From CAYNRE01 sp964399535 (GTDB taxonomy: Bacteria > Planctomycetota > Planctomycetia > Pirellulales > CAYNRE01): 64,000 nt of DNA. The translations under genes were made by a program, and so were the position numbers. Positions 18,647-26,979 of the stretch are shown in pieces. Location of the stretch: positions 434,001 through 498,000 of the forward strand of contig CAYNRE010000005.1 in assembly GCA_964399535.1 (NCBI GenBank), read 5' to 3'. Each line of letters starts with the position of its first letter. Within the stretch, counting starts at the first letter, position 1. The notes under the pieces are model-generated. The model made no database searches. It saw only the letters and a program-made list of their open reading frames with translations, and was not told the DNA's origin.

Positions 18647-19330
18647 GTGCCCCCCTCTCCCAAACTGCCGACCCGCGCCGTCGTCTTCGACCTCGACGGC
18701 CTGATGTTCAATACCGAGGAGCTCTACGACGACGTGGGGCGCGAGCTGCTGGCCCGTCGCGGCCTGGAGTTTTCGGCCGAGCTGAAAGACGAAATGATGG
18801 GCCGGCCCGGCCTGGTTTCGCTCCGGATCATGATCGACTGGCACGGGCTGTCGGCCACCCCCGAGCAGTTGGCTCGGGAATCGGACGAAATCTTTGTCGA
18901 CTTGCTCGACCAGCGCCTGGCCCCCATGCCGGGGTTGTTCCCGCTGCTCGAAGGGCTGGAAGCGGCCCAACTGCCCAAGGCGATCGCCACCTCCAGCGGG
19001 CGACCATTCCTCGAGCGCGTGCTGGGGGCATTCGACCTGCTGCCGCGTTTCTCCTTCACGCTGACCTCGGAAGACGTAACGCAGGGCAAACCACACCCTG
19101 AGATTTATCTCTCGGCGGCCCGGCGTTTCGCCGTAGCGCCCGAGGAACTGTTGGTGCTGGAAGACAGCCAGAACGGTTGCCGCGCGGCGATCGCGGCGGG
19201 CACGTTTGCCGTCGCCGTGCCGGCCGGGCATAGCCGCCGCCACGATTTCAGCGGCGCTAGCCTGGTGGCTGAAAGCCTGGCCGATCCGCGCATCTACGCG
19301 GCGCTGGGCCTGTCGCCGCCGCTTGGGTAA
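18647..19330 (+). CDS. HAD-superfamily phosphatase, beta-phosphoglucomutase-like
   Basis: 227 residues. GTG 18647 is supported by GGAGG 6 nt upstream. Motif I is VVFDLDGLMFNTE (nucleophile Asp and acid/base Asp), motif II is the Ser of ATSSGRPF, motif III is the Lys of GKPHPEIY, and motif IV is VLEDSQNGCRAA. A helical cap of ~70 residues follows motif I, as in subfamily IA. Such enzymes dephosphorylate or isomerise small sugar phosphates. The gene stands between the acetyltransferase and the polysaccharide locus with its own spacer of 171 nt, so it may be separately transcribed. Confidence 0.88.
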   Translation: MPPSPKLPTRAVVFDLDGLMFNTEELYDDVGRELLARRGLEFSAELKDEMMGRPGLVSLRIMIDWHGLSATPEQLARESDEIFVDLLDQRLAPMPGLFPLLEGLEAAQLPKAIATSSGRPFLERVLGAFDLLPRFSFTLTSEDVTQGKPHPEIYLSAARRFAVAPEELLVLEDSQNGCRAAIAAGTFAVAVPAGHSRRHDFSGASLVAESLADPRIYAALGLSPPLG

Positions 19331-19364
19331 CCTGGTCGACCAAGCGGGCGACGAGGCCAGTCGT

Positions 19365-20288
19365 TCAACCGCTAACCGTCGCGCAGTCGGATTCGCACCA
19401 GGTCAGCAGCCGCTGGCGGTGTCCTTGGCGGGCCTGGGCCGCGAATCGGGTTAAGCTTTCGGCCAGCGAGGGCAGGCTGGCCCTCAGATCGCGGCGCACC
19501 CGGCCGGTGTGAAGCGAGGTATCGCTCGCGCTGGTCGGCTGCGCTGGCGCCGGCGGGGCGGGAAACGCATCGGCCGGCCAGGCCAGCCCCTGGGCCGCGG
19601 CCAGCGCTTTGGCGAACTCCAGCGGGCTCACTCGCTCGGCGCCTCCTAAATGATAGAGTCCCCGCAGGTCGGCTCGCAGCGCCTGCAGCACCAGCGCGGC
19701 CAGGTCGGTCGCCAAGAGTGGAGTTCCGAAGCGGTCGGCGGCCGCGTGGTAGATGGGGCCATCGTGCAGGGCTTCCCAGATGCGCTGGGCAAAGTGGCTC
19801 GGCTCGTCGCCGGCCGCCCAGCCAAAGGGGAGTGTTCGCAGCACCAGCGCCTGTTGCCCTAGAGCAAACTCTTCAATCGACCGCGCGGCGCGGGCCCGCG
19901 CAGTCGGTGCGTCGGGTCGCTCGTCTTCGGCATGAAACATTCGCTCGCCGCCAAAGACCGCGTCGGTAACCACCAGCGCCAGGCGGCTGCCCGCCTGCCG
20001 GGCGGCGCGCACCAACCGGGCCACGCGTTCCTCCTCGTGCTCCCAATCGTCGGGCGCGCCCCCCAGATCCCAACTCGGCGTGGCCAAAGCGCCGCAGTGC
20101 ACGACCCAGGTGGGCCGCAACTGCAGCATCCGCCGGGTGAGCTGTGCGGTCTGGGCCGAGTGCTGCTGGCCGGTGGCCCAGGCCGGCGCCGCCAGGGGCA
20201 CGCCGACCACCTCGACCTGTTGGCTGGCCACGTGGGCCAGGTTGGCACCCACCAGGGTCTCCGATCCGCTGACAAACAATCGATCCAC
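19365..20288 (-). CDS. dTDP-4-dehydrorhamnose-reductase-like protein (RmlD family), active-site Tyr/Lys missing
   Basis: 307 residues from GTG 20288 (GGAAGG about 9 nt upstream), the normal length for RmlD/RfbD-like extended SDR proteins. The N-terminus LFVSGSETLVGANLAH replaces the usual TGxxGxxG dinucleotide loop. The body follows the family order: LRPTWVVHCGAL, an acid-rich helix, ALVVTDAVFGGE, LRTLPFGWA, then LATDLAALVLQAL and GLYHLGGAERVSPLEFAKAL. However, the segment aligned with the catalytic Y-x-x-x-K reads DAPTARARAARSIEE, with no Tyr or Lys. It may be inactive, or act as a binding or regulatory subunit. It is divergent from the cytidylyltransferase operon. Confidence 0.65.
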   Translation of the reverse strand: MDRLFVSGSETLVGANLAHVASQQVEVVGVPLAAPAWATGQQHSAQTAQLTRRMLQLRPTWVVHCGALATPSWDLGGAPDDWEHEEERVARLVRAARQAGSRLALVVTDAVFGGERMFHAEDERPDAPTARARAARSIEEFALGQQALVLRTLPFGWAAGDEPSHFAQRIWEALHDGPIYHAAADRFGTPLLATDLAALVLQALRADLRGLYHLGGAERVSPLEFAKALAAAQGLAWPADAFPAPPAPAQPTSASDTSLHTGRVRRDLRASLPSLAESLTRFAAQARQGHRQRLLTWCESDCATVSG

Positions 20289-20667
20289 GGGAGGAATCCT
20301 TCCAGGCAGGTTGACGATTGAGGTTGGGGCCAGCGGGACTGCTTCCCCGCGGCAGTGGTGGCGTGGCAGACAGACAGGCAGGTTCAAGCGGGGGCGGATT
20401 CTAGTGGGCTCTGGCCCATAAGCGGAAGACCAGCTGGGAAAGCTACTTACGCCGCGGGGCGAATCGCTCGGACGGCCAGGCGCTCGTCTTGACCCCGGTT
20501 TTCCGGCCTGGGTACACTGCCCGCCCCCGCCAACCCCGCTGCGCTGGCGCGGGGAAGAATGGCCCTGGCAGGGCGACTCGAAGTCGCCCGGCGGGGTGCT
20601 GAAAAAGCCACCGGACGATCGGGGCGGCCGAGCCGCCCCGCCGACGACGAGGTCAGGGAGGACCCGA
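20289..20667. other. Divergent promoter region of the polysaccharide locus
   Basis: About 380 bases between the leftward RmlD-like gene and the rightward cytidylyltransferase gene. No gene or clear consensus promoter was recognised. The ribosome binding site of the rightward gene, GGAGG, is at 20657-20661. Confidence 0.4.
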
Positions 20668-21417
20668 ATGGTAGGCACGCTGGGAATTATTCAGGGCCGC
20701 ATCGGTTCCACGCGGCTCAAGTCGAAACTCTCGCGACGCCTGGGCGGTACGTCGCTGCTGGAATGGGTCGTGCGGCGGGTTACCGATTCGGTGCGACTCG
20801 ACCAGGTGGTGGTCGCCACCGGCGATGGTCCGCTCGACGACGAGCTGACCCGACTGGTTCCGGCCCACGTTCAGGTAATTCGGGGCAGCGAGACCGATGT
20901 GCTCGGCCGCTTTGTCTCGGCCTTGAAACAGTTTCCCGCCCGGGCCGTGGTCCGAATTTGCGCCGACAACCCCTTTATCGATCCGGTGTTGATCGATCGT
21001 CTGATCGGCGCCGCGAGCGAACACCAGCCCTGCGACTACCTGAGCTACGGCTCGCGGGCCGGCCGCCCGATGATTCTTTCGGCCGTGGGGCTGTTTGCCG
21101 AATGGTGCCGGGCCGAGGCCTTGCTCGAGGCCGCCGAATCGGCCACCGAACCGGCCGACCGAGAACACGTCACGCGCTACTTGTACTCGCATCCCGAACG
21201 GTTCCGGGTTCGGCTTTTGCCGGTTCCGCCCGAACTGGATCGCGAGGATCTTCGGCTGACGGTCGACGTGGACGAAGACTTCCATCATGCCGACGAGATT
21301 CTCGAAGCCCTGGGACACGAGGATCTGGAATGGCAACGGATTGCCAAGCTGCTCGACGGGCAGCCCGCCCTCAGGCAGCGAATGGCCGACCTGAACCGGG
21401 TCTACACCAAGGTGTGA
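20668..21417 (+). CDS. Cytidylyltransferase-family protein, SpsF-like
   Basis: 249 residues from ATG 20668, with GGAGG 6-7 nt upstream. The N-terminus GIIQGRIGSTRLKSKLSRRLGG is the nucleotide-binding signature of CMP-sugar synthetases (R-x-G-S-x-R-L-x-x-K). Further blocks: VVVATGDGPLDDELTRL, VIRGSETDVLGRFVSAL, and VVRICADNPFIDP (acidic Mg site), then REHVTRYLY and RLTVDVDEDF. These match SpsF of Bacillus spore-coat polysaccharide synthesis, a KdsB/NeuA relative, which likely activates a sugar acid as a CMP derivative in the cytoplasm. It precedes an SpsE-like synthase by 86 nt, the same pairing as spsE-spsF, so both probably serve one nonulosonate-type sugar. Confidence 0.85.
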   Translation: MVGTLGIIQGRIGSTRLKSKLSRRLGGTSLLEWVVRRVTDSVRLDQVVVATGDGPLDDELTRLVPAHVQVIRGSETDVLGRFVSALKQFPARAVVRICADNPFIDPVLIDRLIGAASEHQPCDYLSYGSRAGRPMILSAVGLFAEWCRAEALLEAAESATEPADREHVTRYLYSHPERFRVRLLPVPPELDREDLRLTVDVDEDFHHADEILEALGHEDLEWQRIAKLLDGQPALRQRMADLNRVYTKV

Positions 21418-21503
21418 TCGATCGCCGGGTTGGTTGGCTAGAAGCCGGCCCGACGGTTGAGTAACCAGAACGCCAAGCCCCTCCCGCGAAAGGACGCGCG
21501 CCG

Positions 21504-22556
21504 GTGGCGGAACCGTCGATTGCGATCGGGCCCAGTCGCCGCGTGGGCGCCGGCCAGCCGGCGCTGATCGTGGCCGAGCTGGGCCAGAACCACAATGGCC
21601 GGCTCGATTGGGCCGAGGCTTTGATCGATGCGGCCGCCTGGGCCGGAGTCGACGCCGTGAAGCTGGTCAAGCGCGAGCTGACCAGCGAATTGGCTCGGGC
21701 CGCCTGGCAGCGACCGTATGCCAATCCGCATTCGTTCGGCTCCACCTATGGCGAGCACCGCTCGGCGCTCGAACTTTCGCCGGCCGACCATCGACGCCTG
21801 GCCCGCCGGGCCCAGCGCCATGGGCTGCTGTACTTCAGCACCGTGGGGGATTGGCCCAGCCTGCAATTGATGCAGCAATTGCAGGTACCCTGTTTCAAAG
21901 TGGCCTCGCGCGACGTGGGGAACTTGCCCCTTTTGGAACAGCTCGCCGAAACCGGTAAGCCCGTTCTGCTCTCCAGCGGCATGTCGGAGTGGGCCGAGCT
22001 CGACCGCGCGGTGGCGCTGCTGCAAGAGCGGCGAACTCCGCTCGTGGTCTTGCAGTGCACCTCGCTGTATCCCACTCCGGCCGAACACGTGCACCTGCGC
22101 AGCATTCCGGCGCTGGCCGCGCGGTATGGCGTGCCGGTGGGCTTCTCGGACCATACCCCCGGCGTGGAGCTGGCCGGAGCGGCCGTGGCGCTGGGGGCCT
22201 CGGTCATCGAAAAGCACCTGACGCTCGACCGCCAGGCCAAGGGACGCGACCACGCCGCCTCGATCGAGCCCGCGGAGCTTGCTCGGTTAGTTCACGACGT
22301 GCGAACGGTCGAAGCCGCCCTGGGGCGCGCCGATAAACCCCTGGCACCGGGCATCGAAGAGGTTCGCAGCCGGCTCGGGCGGAGCCTGGTTACGCGGCAG
22401 CCGCTGGCCGCCGGCAGCGTGATCGCGCCCGAGGCCCTGGTCCTGAAATGCCCGGGCGACGGAGTCCCCTGGCACCGCCGCGACCAACTCATCGGCAAGC
22501 GGGTGCGACGCGACCTGGCCGCGGATGAACAACTCACACTAGACGACGTGGATTGA
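21504..22556 (+). CDS. N-acetylneuraminate synthase family protein (NeuB/SpsE type)
   Basis: 350 residues from GTG 21504. The TIM-barrel part carries IVAELGQNHNGRLDWA, YGEHRSALELS, FKVASRDVGN, GKPVLLSSGMSEW, VLQCTSLYPTPAEHVHLRSI and VGFSDHTPGVELA, the standard NeuB blocks including the metal and PEP-binding residues. The C-terminal ~60 residues are a SAF/antifreeze-like domain (SLVTRQPLAAGSVIAPEAL). Such enzymes condense PEP with a hexosamine-type aldose (ManNAc or a 6-deoxy analogue) to a nine-carbon sugar acid. YGEHR places it with SpsE-like synthases. It lies between the SpsF-like gene and a HAD phosphatase gene. The exact nonulosonate is not determinable. Confidence 0.88.
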   Translation: MAEPSIAIGPSRRVGAGQPALIVAELGQNHNGRLDWAEALIDAAAWAGVDAVKLVKRELTSELARAAWQRPYANPHSFGSTYGEHRSALELSPADHRRLARRAQRHGLLYFSTVGDWPSLQLMQQLQVPCFKVASRDVGNLPLLEQLAETGKPVLLSSGMSEWAELDRAVALLQERRTPLVVLQCTSLYPTPAEHVHLRSIPALAARYGVPVGFSDHTPGVELAGAAVALGASVIEKHLTLDRQAKGRDHAASIEPAELARLVHDVRTVEAALGRADKPLAPGIEEVRSRLGRSLVTRQPLAAGSVIAPEALVLKCPGDGVPWHRRDQLIGKRVRRDLAADEQLTLDDVD

Positions 22557-22660
22557 TCGACGTCGCCCCCGAGGGCCACGGCCGACTGGCTTGCGGCAGG
22601 GCGGGCTCCCGAGCGCTGAACAACCCGACTCGTTCCCTTGAACTGCACCCTTGGGGCACC

Positions 22661-23449
22661 ATGAACGTTCCACATTCGTCCTTCCGCCCCTCTCCGCTCC
22701 ACGGCGCGGAGCCTTCCATCGCCGCTCCCCTGGCGGCTCAATTCCGCGGCTGCGACCGGGCGCCCTTGGCCGGAGTGCTGTTCGACATGGGCGATGTCCT
22801 GTACGACGCCACGGTCTGGCGCCGCTGGTTGATTCAGGTGCTTGGCCGGCTGGGCATGACGACCCATTACCGGGCGTTTTTTCGCGTCTGGGACGAAGAG
22901 TTTCTGGACGACGTGCACCGCGGCCGCCGCGAGTACAGCGAGGCGTTTGCTTCGTTTCTGCGCGGGATGGGGCTTTCCTGCGGCCAGGTCGACGAGGTCG
23001 AGGCCGCGGCCCTGGCCCAACGGCGCCTGCTCGGCCAACAGGCGCGCCCTTTTCCCGGTGTGCGTTCGGCGCTGGGCCGGCTTCGCGAGGCCCAGATTCC
23101 ACTGGCCGTGGTCAGCGATTCGGAAAGCCGGGGAGCGGAGCTCGAAGGCTTTCTGGCCCGGCTGGGGCTGGCCGGTATGTTCGACGCCGTGGTCTCGTCG
23201 ATCGACCTGGGCCGCACCAAGCCCGACCCGGTTTGTTATCTCACCGCGCTGCACCAATTGCAGCTCGACGCCTCGCGGGTGGCCTTTGTCGGGCACGACG
23301 CCGTGGAGCTCGCCGGAGCGCGGAGCCTGGGGCTGCGAACCATTGCTTTTAATCCCGAGCCCGAGGCCGTGGCCGATGTCGTTCTGACCCGCTTCGACGA
23401 TCTGCCTCAAGTGGTGCGGTCCTGGCCGGCCGTCGGCCGGGCAGCCTGA
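22661..23449 (+). CDS. HAD-superfamily hydrolase in nonulosonate operon
   Basis: 262 residues from ATG 22661; a TTG start overlapping the previous stop is possible but adds a low-complexity tail. Motif I is GVLFDMGDVLYDATVWRRW, in which DxG replaces the usual second-Asp context as DMGD, keeping both Asp residues. A helical cap follows; motif II is the Ser of AVVSDSESRG, motif III the Lys of LGRTKPDPVCY, motif IV VGHDAVELAGARSLG. Length and order fit subfamily IA phosphatases such as phosphoglycolate or N-acylneuraminate-9-phosphatase types. Its position directly after the NeuB-like gene suggests it removes phosphate from a nonulosonate 9-phosphate (inference). Confidence 0.75.
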   Translation: MNVPHSSFRPSPLHGAEPSIAAPLAAQFRGCDRAPLAGVLFDMGDVLYDATVWRRWLIQVLGRLGMTTHYRAFFRVWDEEFLDDVHRGRREYSEAFASFLRGMGLSCGQVDEVEAAALAQRRLLGQQARPFPGVRSALGRLREAQIPLAVVSDSESRGAELEGFLARLGLAGMFDAVVSSIDLGRTKPDPVCYLTALHQLQLDASRVAFVGHDAVELAGARSLGLRTIAFNPEPEAVADVVLTRFDDLPQVVRSWPAVGRAA

Positions 23450-23473
23450 ATCGCGGCAGGCGGAGGACCGACG

Positions 23474-25366
23474 ATGCAAATCTTCACCCGCGGCGAGCTC
23501 GTCGAGCGGCTAGGCCGGCCCGCGGGGCCCGCGCTGCTTTGCGAGGGAGACTGGCCCCCGCACTGGCGCGGTCCGCAGCGGGCCTCGCTCGACGCCATGC
23601 CCGCGGCCGACTGGCACGAGCTCGACGAACTTGCCAGCGACTGGTCGACCGCGCTCGCCCTGCCGGCCGACGGAGCCAACGGCTCGCCAAATCCACCGCT
23701 GGCATACGTCAACGCCCTGCGGTTGCGTTACGCCTTGGTCAAACTCCTTCGCGTGGTGGCGGGCCTCGACCAGTGCCTCGCCCTATTGCCCCCCGAAACC
23801 GCGGCCGCGGGACGGCGGCTGCGGCTCTGGGCCGTAGTCGGCCGCGATGCGGATTACGCCGCCCTAATCGAAGCCTATGGAGCCGCGCGGGGCTATCGCG
23901 TCGACGTAAGCTGGCTCGACGGTCGCAAGGCTCCACCCGCCGCGCACGCCCCCAACGGCTTCCTGCGCCGCTGGGCAGCCGCCCTCGTTCAAGCCGGACT
24001 GGGCCGAGCGCCTCGAACGAACCAGCCTCCCTCGCCCGGTGGCCCGCGGCCGCTGCGGGTCGTGTTGCGGGGCAACCCGCGGCGCATGGAATGCCTGGCC
24101 CGCCAGCTCTTGGCGCGGGGGGCGCAAGTCGCCTGGCTCCAGGATCGGCTGGGCTGGCGCTGGGCGCTCAAGTGGCTCGGCCAGGGGGTTTACCCGATCG
24201 TTGCCGAGCAGGGCCCGACGGGCGACCGTCCGCGCCTTGCTGACTACCAGGCCTCGGCCCCTTTCGGGGCGACACCGAAACTGACCTGGCGAGGCGTTCC
24301 TTTCGGTCCCGCCGTCGAGGCCTGGCTCTCTGCGTTGGGCGCGGCCGAACAGTACCGGCAGGCTGCACAGTACCAAACGGTTCGCTCGGCCTTAGCGCTC
24401 TGGCGGCCCGACTGGCTGCTGCTCGACGAAGACGCCACGCCCGGCGCGCGAATAGCCGTCGATTCGGCCCGGAGGTTCGGCATCGCCACGGGAGTCGTCC
24501 AACATGGGGCGCCCGTGGTGCGGTTTGGTTTTGCACCCTTGGAGGCCGACACGTTCTTTGCCTGGGGCCCTTCGACGCGGGAACAACTCCTGGCCTGGGG
24601 CGTGCCCAGCGAACGCGTGGAGCTGGTGGGATCCCCCTGGCACGAGACCTGGCTCAACGGCGAAACCCGATCGGCCGCCCGAGCCGCGAACACCGCCCCG
24701 ATGCGCGGCCCCCGGGTTCTGGTGCTGGGCACCGTACCCCCGCGCGACGAACGGCCCGACGCAATCTCGCTTCCGCTAACCAGCGGTCGGTATCGCCAGT
24801 TGCTCGACGACGTCCTAGAAATCGTGGCGCGCTGGCCGGGCGCCGAACTCTGGTTTCGGCCCCACCCAAGGTGCGGCGACGATCGCCTGGCGCGCCAGGC
24901 GATGGCTGGCCAGGCCTCGGTTCGGGCACGCCGGGCGCCGCACGGTCGATTGGAGCAGCACCTGGCCTGGGCCGACGTGGTGCTGGCCTGCGCAAGCAGT
25001 TCGGGGGTCGATGCCGCGCTGGCTGGGCGGCCAACCATCCAGCTTCTGCCCCCTGGCTCGGCCAATCTGCTGCCGCCAACCCAGTGGGGCTTTTTGGGTA
25101 CCGCGCACAGCCGTGCTGAACTGTTGTCGCTCCTGGAGGACGTGCTGGGCCCCTCGGGCAGCGCTGGGCGAGCCGACTGGGGCAACCCCGCTACTCGATC
25201 CGCGCGTGCCGATCGCCCGCTGCCCACCGTACTGACCCGTTGGCCCCAAGGCGCCGCCGCTCGAATTGTGGACCTGCTCGAAGCCAGGCGGCTGGACGGG
25301 GCTGGCCAGTTGCCAAGTCGGCCAGAGCAGGTTCCTGGGCCAACCACCGAGCGAGTCGCCGCATGA
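23474..25366 (+). CDS. GT-B fold glycosyl- or glycerophosphotransferase-like protein
   Basis: 630 residues; ATG 23474 has GGAGG with a 7-nt spacer. The C-terminal ~350 residues look like the CDP-glycerol glycerophosphotransferase/capsule-transferase group of GT-B enzymes: WLLLDEDATPGARIAVDSA, GVVQHGAPVVRFGFAPL, TFFAWGPSTREQLLAWGV, LWFRPHPRCGDD, and a donor-binding loop ADVVLACASSSGVDAALAG followed by P-T-I-Q-L. The N-terminal ~200 residues are of an unassigned kind and contain a helix-rich region. It overlaps the next (flippase) gene by ATGA. In this locus it probably transfers a CMP- or CDP-activated group, perhaps the nonulosonate made upstream, to the growing glycan (inference). Confidence 0.6.
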   Translation: MQIFTRGELVERLGRPAGPALLCEGDWPPHWRGPQRASLDAMPAADWHELDELASDWSTALALPADGANGSPNPPLAYVNALRLRYALVKLLRVVAGLDQCLALLPPETAAAGRRLRLWAVVGRDADYAALIEAYGAARGYRVDVSWLDGRKAPPAAHAPNGFLRRWAAALVQAGLGRAPRTNQPPSPGGPRPLRVVLRGNPRRMECLARQLLARGAQVAWLQDRLGWRWALKWLGQGVYPIVAEQGPTGDRPRLADYQASAPFGATPKLTWRGVPFGPAVEAWLSALGAAEQYRQAAQYQTVRSALALWRPDWLLLDEDATPGARIAVDSARRFGIATGVVQHGAPVVRFGFAPLEADTFFAWGPSTREQLLAWGVPSERVELVGSPWHETWLNGETRSAARAANTAPMRGPRVLVLGTVPPRDERPDAISLPLTSGRYRQLLDDVLEIVARWPGAELWFRPHPRCGDDRLARQAMAGQASVRARRAPHGRLEQHLAWADVVLACASSSGVDAALAGRPTIQLLPPGSANLLPPTQWGFLGTAHSRAELLSLLEDVLGPSGSAGRADWGNPATRSARADRPLPTVLTRWPQGAAARIVDLLEARRLDGAGQLPSRPEQVPGPTTERVAA

Positions 25367-26979
25367 GCGGGGTACCCACTGCCTCGGGCAAGCTGGCTCG
25401 TAGAAGCTGGCCAACGCCGCACGCGAAGCACGCGGTTCGTGTGGCCCCCCTCGATGGATGGCGCAGGCTGCTGCGCGACGGGTTGCTGGTCACCTCGACG
25501 GGCCTGGCGACCGACGCCTTGGGCGCGGTGGTGAGCCTGGCCCTGCGGGTCGTGCTCGACCCGGCACAGATGGGCGTTTGGCAGGCCCTGAAGCTGCTGC
25601 TGAGCTACTCGAATTACAGCAACCTGGGCATCAGCAAGGGGGCCGTGCGCGAGCTGAACCTGGCGCAAGGCCGGGGCGAGTGCGAAGCCGCCCGGCGGGG
25701 GCTCGACCTGGGGTTCACCGTCAACTCGCTCGGCAGCGGGCTATTTGCCCTGCTCCTAATCGCCACCAGCGCCGCGATGGCGGCCGGCTGCCTGGCAGCC
25801 CACGACACGGCCACCTGGTTGTCGCCCGCCGCCTGGATGCAGGCCTACGCCCTAAGCCCCTGGAGCCTGGGCCTGTTGGCCGTGGCACTGCTGGCGATCG
25901 TGCAGCGCCACCTGACCTATCAAACGGCGATCCTCCGCTGCCAGAAGCGGTTCGATCTGACGGCTCGCCAAAGTCTGCTCGAAGGGGGGCTCACGCTCAC
26001 GCTGGTCGTTTCGCTGGCCTACTTCGCGGGGCTCGCGGGGTTGTACCTGGGAACCCTGGCCGTAATGCTCGCCGCCAGCGGCTACCTGCGCCGGGCGGGA
26101 CGGCTGCGGATGGCTTGGGCCTGGAACCGGCCTGAAATCGAGCGCCTGATCGGCATCGGCAGCCCGATCTTGCTCAGCGGCATTCTGGCCGCCGTGTTTC
26201 GTTCGCTCGATAAGCTGGCCATTCTGCACACCTTCGCCGATCGCGAAGTGCAGTTGGGAAACTACTCGCTCGCCCTGCTCGTCTCCGGCCAACTCTATGG
26301 GCTGGGCAACACGGTCTCGCTGGCGGTAGGCCCGCGTTACGGCGAACTATTCGGCAAGACCGGCAGCCGCCGCGCCGCCGCCCAACTGGCCGCCCGGGCC
26401 AGCGAACTGCAAACGGCGCTGGTGGCGCTGTGCGCGGCGATTACCTTAACAATCGCCCCGCCGCTGTTAGCCTGGTTTTTGCCGCGCTACCAGGGTGGCC
26501 TGGCCGCAACGGTGTGGCTGGTTCCCGGCACGGTGGCGCTGGTGCTGTCGCTGCCGGCCCAGCAGTGGTTGGTGGCGGTCGACCGCCAGCAGCGATTCGC
26601 CGTGGTGCAGCTTCTGTTGGTCCTGGCCGGCGCTGCCTTGCAATGGGCCGCCGCCGTCACGATGCACAACCTAACCGCGGTGGCCCTGGCCGCGGCCACG
26701 GCCTACTGGCTTCAACTGGTAACACTGGTCGGGCTCTCGTTCGGTCCCGAGCTACCCGTTGCCGATCGAATTCGTTACGGCTTGGCTCACCTGCTGGCCC
26801 TGGTGCCGCTGGGAATTGCCCTGGCCTGGATCGGCACGGCCCGATGGCTTGCGCTTTCGAGCCTGGCCGGGCTGTTGCTGGGTATCGCCGCGGTGCTGGC
26901 GAGCGGCTTGGCCGTGCTGGCCTTGGGCTGGTGGGTAGGTGGCTGGCAAGTGTACCTCGAACGAGAATCGCGGCGATGA
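25363..26979 (+). CDS. Polysaccharide flippase (Wzx/MOP-superfamily-like)
   Basis: 538 residues from ATG 25363, overlapping the preceding stop by 4 nt. After a ~50-residue soluble N-terminus there are about 12-14 hydrophobic segments through the protein, typical of Wzx/MATE-like exporters. The first has LLVTSTGLATDALGAVVSL, followed by the amphipathic loop GVWQALKLLLSYSNYSNLGISKG, similar to the Wzx signature near TM2. Conserved loops include RSLDKLAILHTFADREVQLGNYSLA. It would move lipid-linked oligosaccharide across the inner membrane. It lies between the GT-B protein and a CDP-alcohol phosphatidyltransferase, both sharing 4-nt overlaps with it. Confidence 0.8.
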   Translation: MSGVPTASGKLARRSWPTPHAKHAVRVAPLDGWRRLLRDGLLVTSTGLATDALGAVVSLALRVVLDPAQMGVWQALKLLLSYSNYSNLGISKGAVRELNLAQGRGECEAARRGLDLGFTVNSLGSGLFALLLIATSAAMAAGCLAAHDTATWLSPAAWMQAYALSPWSLGLLAVALLAIVQRHLTYQTAILRCQKRFDLTARQSLLEGGLTLTLVVSLAYFAGLAGLYLGTLAVMLAASGYLRRAGRLRMAWAWNRPEIERLIGIGSPILLSGILAAVFRSLDKLAILHTFADREVQLGNYSLALLVSGQLYGLGNTVSLAVGPRYGELFGKTGSRRAAAQLAARASELQTALVALCAAITLTIAPPLLAWFLPRYQGGLAATVWLVPGTVALVLSLPAQQWLVAVDRQQRFAVVQLLLVLAGAALQWAAAVTMHNLTAVALAAATAYWLQLVTLVGLSFGPELPVADRIRYGLAHLLALVPLGIALAWIGTARWLALSSLAGLLLGIAAVLASGLAVLALGWWVGGWQVYLERESRR

